Below, one piece after another: positions 7,669 through 15,856 of a DNA stretch of 64,000 nt. Location: positions 1 to 64,000 of the forward strand of contig NZ_JAMGBF010000098.1 of assembly GCF_023516615.1 (NCBI RefSeq), written 5' to 3'. This stretch comes from Streptomyces panaciradicis. Its GTDB lineage: Bacteria; Actinomycetota; Actinomycetes; Streptomycetales; Streptomycetaceae. Every line of letters begins with the position of its first letter. Positions within the stretch are counted from its first letter, which is position 1. The position numbers and the translations under genes are program-made. The notes under the pieces were generated by a model that searched no databases, was not told where the DNA came from, and was given only the letters and a program-made list of their open reading frames with translations.

Positions 7669-9186
7669 ATGGGGGAGAAGGTCGTGGCAGGTCGATTCGA
7701 TCTGTCCGATCGGCAGCTCTACCGCGACAAGCTCCGCAGGTGCCTGACGGGGCTGGAGCGGCTCCTGGCCGAGAAGCGCTTCGACCGCCCCAGGAACCTG
7801 ATGGGGCTGGAGATCGAATTGAATCTCGCCGGTGCCGACGGCATGCCGAAAATGCTCAATGCGCAGGTCCTGGAACGGATCGCGAGCCGAGATTTCCAAA
7901 CAGAACTCGCCATGTTCAATCTGGAAGTGAACATAGCCCCACACCGCTTGCAGGGGCGGGTATTCGACCGGCTCGGAGAGGAACTCAGGACCTCTCTGGC
8001 ATATGCCGACCGAAAAGCCGGAGAGGTCGATGCGGGAATCGTGATGATCGGCATTCTGCCGACGCTCGACCGGGACGACCTGGTCTCCTCGAACCTTTCC
8101 GCGGTCGACCGCTACGCGCTGCTCAACGATCAGATCGTCGCCGCCCGCGGCGAGGACTTCGTGCTCGACATCGACGGCGTGGAGCGCCTGACCTGTACCT
8201 CGAAGTCGATAGCGCCGGAAGCGGCCTGCACCTCCGTGCAACTGCACCTGCAGGTCACCCCGGACCGCTTCGCCGACGTGTGGAACGCCGCCCAGGCGGT
8301 CGCCGCCGCCCAGATAGCCGTGGGCGCCAACTCGCCCTTCCTGTTCGGCCGCGAGCTGTGGCGCGAGTCCCGGCCCCCGCTGTTCCAGCAGTCCACCGAC
8401 ACCCGGCCGCCCGAGCTCCAGGCCCAGGGGGTGCGCCCGCGCACCTGGTTCGGGGAGCGCTGGATCACCTCCGCCCACGACCTCTTCGACGAGAACCTGC
8501 GCTACTTCCCGGCGCTGCTGCCCCTCTGCGACGAGGAGGACCCCCTGGAGGTCCTCGACGCGGGCGGCGTGCCGAACCTGCACGAACTCGTCCTGCACAA
8601 CGGCACGATCTACCGCTGGAACCGCCCGGTCTACGGCATCGCCGACGGCGTGCCCCACCTGCGCGTCGAGAACCGCGTCCTGCCCGCCGGCCCCAGCATC
8701 ATCGACGTCATCGCCAACGCGGCCTTCTACTACGGCCTCGTCCGCGCCCTCGCCGAGGAGCCCCGCCCCGTGTGGACCCGGCTGCCCTTCGAGGCCGCGG
8801 CTGCCAACTTCGACGCCGCCTGCAAGCACGGCATCGACGCGCGCTTCCAGTGGCCGCGCCGCGGGCGCTACGGCGGCACGGCGGAGGTCGACGCGGTCAG
8901 CCTGGTCCGCGACGAGCTGCTGCCGCTCGCCGAGGCCGGTCTGGACGCGTGGGGCATCGAACCCGCCGACCGCGATCTCTACCTCGGCGTCATCGAGGAA
9001 CGCTGCCGGCGCCGGGTCAACGGCGCGTCCTGGCAGGCGGCCACCTTCCACCGGGCCCTGGAGACGGGCATGTCCCGGGACGCGGCGCTGGCGGCCACCA
9101 CCCGCCGCTACAGCGAGCTGATGCACATGGGCGATCCGGTGCACACCTGGCCGGTGGGCATGCCGGAGCCGGTGCCGCTGGGGTGA
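7669..9186 (+). CDS. Glutamate-cysteine ligase family 2 protein (GCS2 fold)
   Basis: A 505-residue protein of the carboxylate-amine/glutamate-cysteine ligase family (GCS2). Typical features are the ATP/Mg-binding start LMGLEIELNL and the stretch FNLEVNIAPHRL. Such enzymes join the gamma-carboxyl of glutamate to an amine, using ATP; members make gamma-glutamylcysteine for thiols, but the true substrate here is unknown. The start at ATG 7669 follows GAGGAGGG (7653-7660) at a good distance. The first 130 codons use many A/T-ending codons, whereas the remainder has ordinary streptomycete usage, an odd mosaic. It is followed by a convergent gene after 19 bases. Confidence 0.8.
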   Translation: MGEKVVAGRFDLSDRQLYRDKLRRCLTGLERLLAEKRFDRPRNLMGLEIELNLAGADGMPKMLNAQVLERIASRDFQTELAMFNLEVNIAPHRLQGRVFDRLGEELRTSLAYADRKAGEVDAGIVMIGILPTLDRDDLVSSNLSAVDRYALLNDQIVAARGEDFVLDIDGVERLTCTSKSIAPEAACTSVQLHLQVTPDRFADVWNAAQAVAAAQIAVGANSPFLFGRELWRESRPPLFQQSTDTRPPELQAQGVRPRTWFGERWITSAHDLFDENLRYFPALLPLCDEEDPLEVLDAGGVPNLHELVLHNGTIYRWNRPVYGIADGVPHLRVENRVLPAGPSIIDVIANAAFYYGLVRALAEEPRPVWTRLPFEAAAANFDAACKHGIDARFQWPRRGRYGGTAEVDAVSLVRDELLPLAEAGLDAWGIEPADRDLYLGVIEERCRRRVNGASWQAATFHRALETGMSRDAALAATTRRYSELMHMGDPVHTWPVGMPEPVPLG

Positions 9187-9205
9187 GCGGGGGCGGGTCC
9201 GGGAG

Positions 9206-10978
9206 TCAGCTCGTGCTGCCGCCCTGGGCGCCCGCCGCCACGATCGCCTTCAGCATCACCGACTGGATCTGTGAGGGGTTGTTCACCGACTGGCCCGAGC
9301 CGCCGGTCGCGGCGGCGATCTCCGCGGCCTCCTCCTTGTCGGCGTCGGGTCCGACGGCGATCATGATCAGCGGCACCGGGCGCTCGGGGTCCGCGAGCTT
9401 CCGCAGCTCGCTGATCAGTTCGGCGCGGGAGATGCTGCCGGGGTCCTGGTTGACGCCGTCGGTGAGGACGACGAGCGCGTTGAACTTCCCCTTGGCGTAC
9501 GACGACGTGGCCGCCCGGTAGGCGGCGAGCGTGGTGTCGTACAGACCGGTCGCCCCGTTCGCGACCGGCTTCAGCGCGCCGAAGGCGGCCGAGAGCCGCT
9601 CCCGCTGGGTGCGGCCGCCGCTGCGGTCGCCGAGCCGCTCGGTCGGCACCAGGACCCGGTAGTCCTTGCCGCCGTCCAGCTTGGTGGAGAACTCCCACAG
9701 GCCGATCTCGTCCTCCTGCGTGAAGGTGGCCAGCGCCTGCAGCAGCGACGCCTTCGTCACCTCCATGCGGGACTGCCCGCCCGTGCCCGGCACCGGCTCG
9801 GACATCGAGGAGGAGGCGTCCACGACCGTGGTCAGCCGGGCGCTCTGCACCGTGATCGTCCAGGTGCCGAGGGCCTTCTGCAACGCCTCGTCCGAAGCGG
9901 GCTGGACGGCGGGCTCCGCGTACGGCTGCGGGCTGCTGCCGCCCGCCTCGGCGACCACCGCCTCCGGCGCCTCCTCGTCGGAGGTGCGGAAGCCGTACTT
10001 CTGCAGCAGCCGCAGCTGGGCCGGCTGGCGCAGATAGTTCATGAACCGCAGCGCGGCCCGGCTCTGGTCGGTCGTGAGCTGCCCGACCATCGCGTAGGGG
10101 TGGTCCAGCTGCGGCGAGCCGTCCTTGGGATAGAACATGTCCAGGCCGTCGCCGCCGTCCGCCGACGTGTTGTACGCGTACGCCGCCTGTTCGCTGAGGA
10201 TCAGCGCCTGGTTGCGTACGGGGTTGCCCTGCTCGGTACCCGAGGCGTTCCTGGGCAGGGTGTCCAGGACCTGGCCGTCGCTGTCCGAGGTGCGCTGCGA
10301 CAGCGTCTTCATCATCGCCGCGGCCTGGGTGTCCCCGCCCTTGAGGCCGGCCGCCGCGGTGGTCAGCCGGGTCAGCGCGAGCAGGCCGGTGGCACTGCGC
10401 GAGGGGTCGGCCGCGCCCAGCCGGAGCGCGTCGTCCCGCAGGGTCGCGCCGGCCAGCTCGATCCAGCTGTACGTCTTCTTCGGCCAGCCCATCGCCTTGG
10501 CTGCCTCGGGCACCATGGCCACGCCGACGGGCGTGGAGGCCACCGCGCCCGCCGGGGTCACCTCGGTCGCGGTGCCGTCGTTCGTGATCCGGTCGACCCA
10601 CAGATCGGAGTCCGCCACCCACACCTGGACGTCGCTCCTCCGGCCCGCGGCGAGGGTGTCCGCCACCTTGTAGGAGTCGCGGGCGGTCACCGAGACCGTG
10701 ACACAGCGCCCGTCGGAGGTGACGTTCTCGTGCCGGGCCCGCTCGGCCGCGGCCGTCAGGGCGGGGGCGATGTCCGGGGAGGCGGCCAGCCTCAGCCGCA
10801 CGGCGTCGTCCTGGCAGGACGATCCGAAGGAGAGCAGCCCGCTCCGCACGGCGACAGCCGTGCCCCCGGCCACCGTCAGGACCAGCACCGTGGCGACGGC
10901 CGTCGTACGGCGGCGTGCGCGGGGGCGGGGGTCGCTGGCGCCCGCCCCATAATGATCGGGCAAGCTGTGACGTCCCAT
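9206..10978 (-). CDS. Membrane-anchored substrate-binding and VWA domain protein
   Basis: A 590-residue protein with a cytoplasmic N-terminus, one membrane helix (about residues 24-45), an extracellular solute-binding-protein-like domain (about 55-350) and a C-terminal von Willebrand A domain. The metal-ion-dependent adhesion motif DxSxS is intact: D387, S389, S391 in VVDASSSM. VWA domains bind protein partners through a metal; the SBP-like part may bind a ligand outside the cell. Partner and ligand are unknown. The ATG at 10978 follows GGGAGGGG; an 18-residue longer start at 11032 is less likely. No ABC genes are adjacent, so a classical transport role is doubtful. Confidence 0.8.
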   Translation of the reverse strand: MGRHSLPDHYGAGASDPRPRARRRTTAVATVLVLTVAGGTAVAVRSGLLSFGSSCQDDAVRLRLAASPDIAPALTAAAERARHENVTSDGRCVTVSVTARDSYKVADTLAAGRRSDVQVWVADSDLWVDRITNDGTATEVTPAGAVASTPVGVAMVPEAAKAMGWPKKTYSWIELAGATLRDDALRLGAADPSRSATGLLALTRLTTAAAGLKGGDTQAAAMMKTLSQRTSDSDGQVLDTLPRNASGTEQGNPVRNQALILSEQAAYAYNTSADGGDGLDMFYPKDGSPQLDHPYAMVGQLTTDQSRAALRFMNYLRQPAQLRLLQKYGFRTSDEEAPEAVVAEAGGSSPQPYAEPAVQPASDEALQKALGTWTITVQSARLTTVVDASSSMSEPVPGTGGQSRMEVTKASLLQALATFTQEDEIGLWEFSTKLDGGKDYRVLVPTERLGDRSGGRTQRERLSAAFGALKPVANGATGLYDTTLAAYRAATSSYAKGKFNALVVLTDGVNQDPGSISRAELISELRKLADPERPVPLIMIAVGPDADKEEAAEIAAATGGSGQSVNNPSQIQSVMLKAIVAAGAQGGSTS

Positions 10979-11163
10979 GACGGTGGTGCCCCTCCCTGTC
11001 GAACCTCGTGCCGGCAAGCGGCCGTACGGCATGCGGAGGGGAGGTACGCCCCGTACGGCGTCCGTCCCCCCTGACGGCCAAGCGCACGATCTTCGTAAGT
11101 TCTTTCGAGACCCTAGCGGGGCGGGGATGGGGATGAGGCGGGATTACTGAATTGGAGTCAGGT

Positions 11164-11964
11164 GTGCAGGCGGAGACGGGTGCGGTGGCCGATTCTGTTC
11201 CTCCCGAGCGGCTCTCGCGGCGGATCCTCCGTGACGAGACGCTGCTCGTGCTGGCGCTTTCGCTCGGTGCGAGCGGAGTGTCCGCCCTGATCAGCTTTGT
11301 CGGGTCGGTCACGAAACCGGGAGGGCTCAAGGACCAGGCGGCGACCCTCAACGCCTCCGCCGCGCCGGGCCGGCCCTGGCTGGATCTCGCCTGGCAGCTG
11401 TTCGGGATCGCGACCGCCCTGGTGCCCGTCGCGCTCGTCGCGCACCTGCTGCTGCGCGAGGGCGGGAGCCTGCGCACCCTCGGCTTCGACCGCACCCGGC
11501 CCTGGCCCGACCTCGGCCGCGGCGCCGCCGTCGCCGCTGTGATCGGCAGCACCGGAATCGCCTTCTACCTGGCCGCGCGGGGCTTCGGCGCCAATCTCAC
11601 GGTGGTCCCCGAGGCCCTGCCCGACGTGTGGTGGAAGTACCCGGTGCTGATCCTCTCGGCGATCCAGAACGCGATCCTCGAAGAGGTCATCGTCGTCGGC
11701 TATCTGCTGCGCCGGCTCGGGCAGCTGGGCTGGACCCCGGGGACCGCGCTGGTGGCCAGTTCCGTACTGCGCGGCAGCTACCACCTCTACCAGGGCATCG
11801 GCGGCTTCGTCGGCAACATGGTGATGGGCGTGGTCTTCGTCTGGCTGTACCGCCGCTGGGGGCGCGTGGGGCCGCTGGTGGCGGCGCATTCCCTCCTCGA
11901 CATCGGGGCGTTCGTCGGGTACGCGCTGCTCGCGGGGAAGGTGGGCTGGCTGCCGACGGCGTAG
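11164..11964 (+). CDS. CPBP family intramembrane metalloprotease
   Basis: A 266-residue multi-pass membrane protein of the CPBP (CAAX protease/bacteriocin-processing, Abi) family. The three family motifs are visible: EE...R in EEVIVVGYLLRRL, the middle histidine in GSYHLYQG, and the C-terminal H in AAHSLLD. These residues form the intramembrane active site; substrates are unknown. The GTG at 11164 was preferred to the TTG at 11152 because GGAG at 11154-11157 is a ribosome-binding site for it. It stands alone between a divergent VWA gene and a convergent PhzF gene. Confidence 0.85.
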   Translation: MQAETGAVADSVPPERLSRRILRDETLLVLALSLGASGVSALISFVGSVTKPGGLKDQAATLNASAAPGRPWLDLAWQLFGIATALVPVALVAHLLLREGGSLRTLGFDRTRPWPDLGRGAAVAAVIGSTGIAFYLAARGFGANLTVVPEALPDVWWKYPVLILSAIQNAILEEVIVVGYLLRRLGQLGWTPGTALVASSVLRGSYHLYQGIGGFVGNMVMGVVFVWLYRRWGRVGPLVAAHSLLDIGAFVGYALLAGKVGWLPTA

Positions 11965-12012
11965 TTGCCAGGGTCCTTCCGGTGGATCTCCGCGGCGTCG
12001 CGATGCCCGGCG

Positions 12013-12822
12013 CTAGGCCAGCAGCTCGCCGTCGATCACCGTCACCGCGTGTCCGCTGAGCAGAGTGCGGTCGCCGCGCAGCTCGGTGCGGACCCGGCCG
12101 GAGCGCGGTGAGGCCTGCAGCCCGGTCAGGATCGTGCCGCCCAGGCGCTGCGACCAGAACGGGGCGAGCGCGGTGTGGGCGCTGCCGGTGACCGGGTCCT
12201 CGTCGATGCCCACGTTCGGGAAGAAGCAGCGGGAGACGAAGTCGTAGCCCTGGGCGGAGTCCGCGGCGCGGGCGGTGGCGATGATGCCGCGCTGCGAGTA
12301 GGCGCCGAGCGCCCTGAGGTCGGGGGAGAGGGCCCGGACCGTCTTCTCGTCGGCGAGTTCCACCAGCAGGTCGCCGACGTTCGGCCCGGTGTCGAAGGTG
12401 CTGCGCGGCTCGGCGCCCAGCGCCTCGGCGACCCCGGCCGGCGCCTCGACCGCGGTGAGCGGCGCGGTCGGGAAGTCCAGGGTGATCGAGCCGTCCTCGC
12501 GGGGCGTGGCCACCAGGACGCCGCTGCGGGTGGCGAAGCGCACCGCGCCCTCGTGGGCGCCGGTGGTGTGCAGCACGTGGGCGGTGGCGAGCGTGGCGTG
12601 GCCGCACATGGCCACCTCGGCGGCGGGCGTGAACCAGCGCAGTGCCCAGTCCGCCTCCCCGCCCCCGGGCAGCCGGTGCGCGAACGCCGTCTCGGCGTGG
12701 TTCACCTCCAGCGCGATCTTCTGCAGCCGGTCGTCGTCGGGGAAGGAGTCGAGGAGCAGCACGCCCGCCGGGTTGCCGGCGAAGGCGCGGTCGGTGAAGG
12801 CGTCGACGATTCGGATTCGCAT
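12013..12822 (-). CDS. PhzF family isomerase/epimerase
   Basis: A 269-residue protein of the PhzF fold (two diaminopimelate-epimerase-like halves). The conserved N-terminal IVDAFTDRAFAGNPAGV and the catalytic glutamate region NHAETAFA are intact, and the second-half signature DEDPVTGSAH is present. Relatives catalyse isomerisations, as PhzF does in phenazine biosynthesis, but there are no phenazine genes here, so the substrate is unknown. It is divergent from the cyclase/ThDP operon at 12974, with about 150 bases between. Confidence 0.88.
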   Translation of the reverse strand: MRIRIVDAFTDRAFAGNPAGVLLLDSFPDDDRLQKIALEVNHAETAFAHRLPGGGEADWALRWFTPAAEVAMCGHATLATAHVLHTTGAHEGAVRFATRSGVLVATPREDGSITLDFPTAPLTAVEAPAGVAEALGAEPRSTFDTGPNVGDLLVELADEKTVRALSPDLRALGAYSQRGIIATARAADSAQGYDFVSRCFFPNVGIDEDPVTGSAHTALAPFWSQRLGGTILTGLQASPRSGRVRTELRGDRTLLSGHAVTVIDGELLA

Positions 12823-12973
12823 GGTCCGACGCTAGGACGACGTGGCCTGGGGCACCAAGTCCAATTCGCGGACGGTGGACCGATTTTCCGAGCGTGCACC
12901 GCAAAGAACCGGTCGTCGGCTGACACCCTGTACAGACAGGCGTTGACAGTTCAGCCCCGCCCAGGAGGCCGTC

Positions 12974-13759
12974 ATGTCCCAGCCGTCCGTGCTTGCCGCC
13001 CTTCTCGCCGGGCTGCGCAGCGGCGCCGTCGAGGTCGTCGACCTCACCTCGCCGCTCTCCTCGACCACTCCGGTGATCCAGCTGCCGCCCCCCTTCGGCC
13101 AGACCCAGACCTTCGAACTGGAGGAGATCAGCCGCTACGACGACCGAGGGCCCGCCTGGTACTGGAACAACTTCCGCAGCGGTGAGCACACCGGCACCCA
13201 CTTCGACGCCCCCGTCCACTGGGTCACCGGCAAGGACCTCGCCGACGTGGCCTCCGTGCCCGCGAGCCGCCTGATCGCGCCGGCCGCCGTGCTCGACTTC
13301 TCCGAACAGGCCGCCGAGGACCCCGACTTCCTCGTCGAGGTGGACCACATCAAGGCCTGGGAGGCCGCCAACGGGCCACTTCCGGAAGGTGGTTGGCTGT
13401 TCGTCCGGACCGGCTGGGACGCCCGCTCGCACTCCCAGGAGGAGTTCCTCAACGCCGACGACGGCGGCCCGCACACCCCCGGCCTGTCGCCGGAGTGCGC
13501 GCGCTGGGTCGCCGAGGAGTCCCCGGTGATCGGCCTCGGCACGGAGACCGTGGGAACGGACGCGGGCCGCGCCCACTCCTTCGACCCGCCGTTCCCCTGC
13601 CACTCCCATCTGCTGGGCGCCGGCAAGTACGGCCTGACCCAGTTGCAGAACCTCGCCGCGCTGCCCGCGACCGGCGCCCTCGTCGTCGCCGGGCCCCTGC
13701 CCATCGTGTCCGGTTCCGGCGCCCCCGCCCGGGTGCTCGCCCTGGTGGAGCGGTCGTGA
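12974..13759 (+). CDS. Cyclase family hydrolase (kynurenine-formamidase/isatin-hydrolase type)
   Basis: A 261-residue metal-dependent hydrolase of the cyclase family, with the metal-binding signature HTGTHFDAPVHW (about residues 74-85). The family opens cyclic amides or lactones, or hydrolyses N-formyl groups (kynurenine formamidase, isatin hydrolase). Its stop overlaps the GTG of a ThDP enzyme gene (GTGA), so the two act together. A reasonable guess is hydrolysis of a cyclic precursor to a 2-oxo acid that the second enzyme then decarboxylates. The actual substrate cannot be read from the sequence. Confidence 0.85.
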   Translation: MSQPSVLAALLAGLRSGAVEVVDLTSPLSSTTPVIQLPPPFGQTQTFELEEISRYDDRGPAWYWNNFRSGEHTGTHFDAPVHWVTGKDLADVASVPASRLIAPAAVLDFSEQAAEDPDFLVEVDHIKAWEAANGPLPEGGWLFVRTGWDARSHSQEEFLNADDGGPHTPGLSPECARWVAEESPVIGLGTETVGTDAGRAHSFDPPFPCHSHLLGAGKYGLTQLQNLAALPATGALVVAGPLPIVSGSGAPARVLALVERS

Positions 13760-15396
13760 AGGTCGCCGAAGCCGTCGGACGGGCGCTCGTCGCGGCCGGG
13801 GTCGACCACGTCTTCGGGGTGGTCGGCTCGGGCAACTTCCACCTCACCAACGCCATGGTGGCCGCGGGCGCCCGGTTCGTCGCCGCCCGGCACGAGGGCG
13901 GCGCGGCGACCATGGCCGACGCCTACGCCCGCACGAGCGGCACCCTCACCGCGCTCAGCGTCCACCAGGGCCCCGGCCTGACCAACGCCCTGACCGGCAT
14001 CACCGAGGCCGCCAAGAGCCGTACGCCGCTGCTGGTGCTGGCCGCGGAGGCGACCGCCCAGCGTTCCAACTTCCGGGTCGAGCAGGCCGTGCTGGCCCAT
14101 TCCGTCGGCGCCGTCACCGCCCGTGTGACCACCGCCCACGACGCGGTCGACCAGGCCGCGGCGGCCCTGCGCAGGGCCCGGCACGAGCGCCGTACCGTGC
14201 TGCTCAACCTTCCGCTGGAGGTGCAGGCCCTGGACGTCCCCGAGGGCGTCCCGCTCGGCGCCCCGCCGCCTGCGGGGCCGGAGCCGGTGGAGCCGTCGCG
14301 ACGGGCGGTGACCGATCTCGTACGGGCCCTGGAACGCGCCCGGCGCCCGGTCTTCGTGGCCGGCCGCGGCGCCCGCACCCCCGCCGCCCGGGACGCCCTG
14401 ACGGCGCTCGCCGAGCGCTACGGCGCCCTGCTGGCGACCTCGGCGGTGGCGCGTGGCCTCTTCCACGGCAGCCCCTGGTCACTGGACGTCTCCGGCGGCT
14501 TCGCCTCGCCACTGGCCACCGAACTGATCCAGGGCGCCGACCTGATCGTGGGCTGGGGCTGCGCGCTGAACATGTGGACCATGCGGCACGGCACCCTCAT
14601 CGGTCCCGGCGCGGCCGTCGTCCAGGTCGACGACGACCCGGAGGCACTCGGCGCGCACCGGGAGGTGGACCTCGGCGTCGTGGGCGACGTGGCCCGCACG
14701 GCCCGGCGCGCCCTGGCGGCCGCCGATGAGGGCCGCGAGGGCTACCGGACGGCGGGCGTCGCCACCGCGCTCGCCGAGCGGGCGCGCTGGCGGGACGTGC
14801 CCTACGAGGACGAGGGCAGCCGCGAGCGGATCGACCCGCGGACGCTGAGCATCGCGCTCGACGAGATCCTGCCCGCCGAGCGGGTCGTCGGCGTGGACTC
14901 GGGCAACTTCATGGGCTACCCGAGCGCGTACCTCTCCGTCCCGGACGAGAACGGCTTCTGTTTCACGCAGGCCTTCCAGTCCATCGGCCTGGGCCTCGCG
15001 ACCACGATCGGCGCGGCGCTCGCCCGGCCGGACCGGCTTCCCGTGGCCGCCCTGGGGGACGGCGGTGCGCTGATGAGCGCCGTGGAGCTGGACACCGTGC
15101 GCCGGCTCGGGCTGCCGATCGTGGTGGTCGTCTACAACGACGAGGCCTACGGCGCCGAGGTGCACCACTTCGGCCCGGACGGCTTCCCGCTGGACACGGT
15201 CACCTTCCCGGAGACCGACATCGCCGCCGTGGCGCGCGGCTACGGCTTCGAGGCGGTGACCGTGCGCACCCCCGCCGACCTGAAGGCGGTGGCGGACTGG
15301 GTCGCCGGCCCCCGCGCCGCACCCCTGCTCGTCGACGCGAAGGTCACCCGCGACCACGGGGCCTGGTGGCTGGAGGAGGCGTTCCGGGGCCACTGA
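13756..15396 (+). CDS. Thiamine-diphosphate-dependent enzyme, acetolactate-synthase-like
   Basis: A 546-residue ThDP enzyme with the usual three domains. The N-terminal pyrimidine domain has the cofactor-activating glutamate in ARHEGG; the central domain follows; the C-terminal domain has the diphosphate/Mg motif GDGGALMSAVELDTVRR with YND. Relatives decarboxylate 2-oxo acids or ligate aldehydes. The GTG start at 13756 overlaps the stop of the cyclase gene, so both proteins are translated together. It lacks the small regulatory subunit expected of a true acetolactate synthase, favouring a decarboxylase or lyase role. Confidence 0.85.
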   Translation: MKVAEAVGRALVAAGVDHVFGVVGSGNFHLTNAMVAAGARFVAARHEGGAATMADAYARTSGTLTALSVHQGPGLTNALTGITEAAKSRTPLLVLAAEATAQRSNFRVEQAVLAHSVGAVTARVTTAHDAVDQAAAALRRARHERRTVLLNLPLEVQALDVPEGVPLGAPPPAGPEPVEPSRRAVTDLVRALERARRPVFVAGRGARTPAARDALTALAERYGALLATSAVARGLFHGSPWSLDVSGGFASPLATELIQGADLIVGWGCALNMWTMRHGTLIGPGAAVVQVDDDPEALGAHREVDLGVVGDVARTARRALAAADEGREGYRTAGVATALAERARWRDVPYEDEGSRERIDPRTLSIALDEILPAERVVGVDSGNFMGYPSAYLSVPDENGFCFTQAFQSIGLGLATTIGAALARPDRLPVAALGDGGALMSAVELDTVRRLGLPIVVVVYNDEAYGAEVHHFGPDGFPLDTVTFPETDIAAVARGYGFEAVTVRTPADLKAVADWVAGPRAAPLLVDAKVTRDHGAWWLEEAFRGH

Positions 15397-15429
15397 CGCC
15401 CGCAACGCGTCGAGGGGGAGGAGAGGACC

Positions 15430-15756
15430 ACGACATCACGGTGGCCCGAGGGCCCCGCCGCCGATCCGGAAGCGGCGCGGGAACGGTACGACTCCGACCT
15501 GCGGGCGGCGCGCAGGACGCTGCGCGAACTGCTCCGGGCCGACCTGCCCAGCGCGCATCTCGGCCTGGGCACTGTCGTCGTGGCCAGCGTGCTCGTGGGC
15601 CTGTTCGCGGGGCCGGCCGCCGGAGCCCTGGTGGCCGGAGCCTTCGCCCTGCTGTTCCTCGCCGCGCTCGGCGGCATGTTCCTGCGCGGCCTGCGGGGAG
15701 CGGAGGCGGGACGCAGGGCTTATCTCTTCACCTTCGGCTGGGCGAACTGGCTCTAG
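15430..15756 (+). CDS. Small membrane protein with apparent ACG start
   Basis: Directly after the ThDP gene, in its frame, an open frame runs from 15397 to TAG at 15754-15756 without any ATG, GTG or TTG before 15580. A strong purine-rich ribosome-binding site (GGGGGAGGAGAGG, 15414-15426) is followed by ACC ACG ACA, so the natural start would be the ACG at 15430, giving 108 residues. The product has an acidic/arginine-rich N-terminal helix (RERYDSDLRAARRTLRELL), two membrane segments rich in Ala/Gly/Val and a C-terminus TFGWANWL. Third positions are strongly G/C, supporting coding. Either ACG is used as start, or an ATG has been mutated. A shorter GTG start at 15580 would lose the N-terminal helix. 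Confidence 0.6.
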   Translation, partial: TTSRWPEGPAADPEAARERYDSDLRAARRTLRELLRADLPSAHLGLGTVVVASVLVGLFAGPAAGALVAGAFALLFLAALGGMFLRGLRGAEAGRRAYLFTFGWANWL

Positions 15757-15803
15757 GGGCCCTGGGCAGGGCCTTTCTCCGGGTCTTGTCAACCGAACAG
15801 TTC

Positions 15804-15839
15804 CGATATATCGTTGACGCATCGCGACAGATCAACGAT
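15804..15839. promoter_or_regulatory. Operator-like repeats upstream of padR
   Basis: The perfect palindrome CGATATATCG (15804-15813) is unusually AT-rich for this DNA. It overlaps an inverted repeat ATCGTTGA (15810-15817) / TCAACGAT (15832-15839). PadR regulators typically bind AT-rich palindromes of this kind over their own promoters. Lying just upstream of the padR start, it is probably an autoregulatory site. Confidence 0.5.
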
Positions 15840-15856
15840 GGAATGGAGTGATGGCG

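Noticed and set aside
7534..9144. 536-codon leftward frame opposite the ligase-like gene
   Set aside because: Composition is Val/Gly/Glu/Arg-rich without any motif; it is a shadow of the real gene on the plus strand.
9206..10978. SBP-VWA gene as part of an ABC phosphate-type transporter
   Set aside because: No permease or ATPase genes lie nearby, and the C-terminal VWA domain is foreign to such systems.
12013..15396. Phenazine biosynthetic cluster around the PhzF homologue
   Set aside because: No PhzA/B, PhzC-E or PhzG-like genes. The neighbouring cyclase and ThDP genes run divergently and are unrelated.
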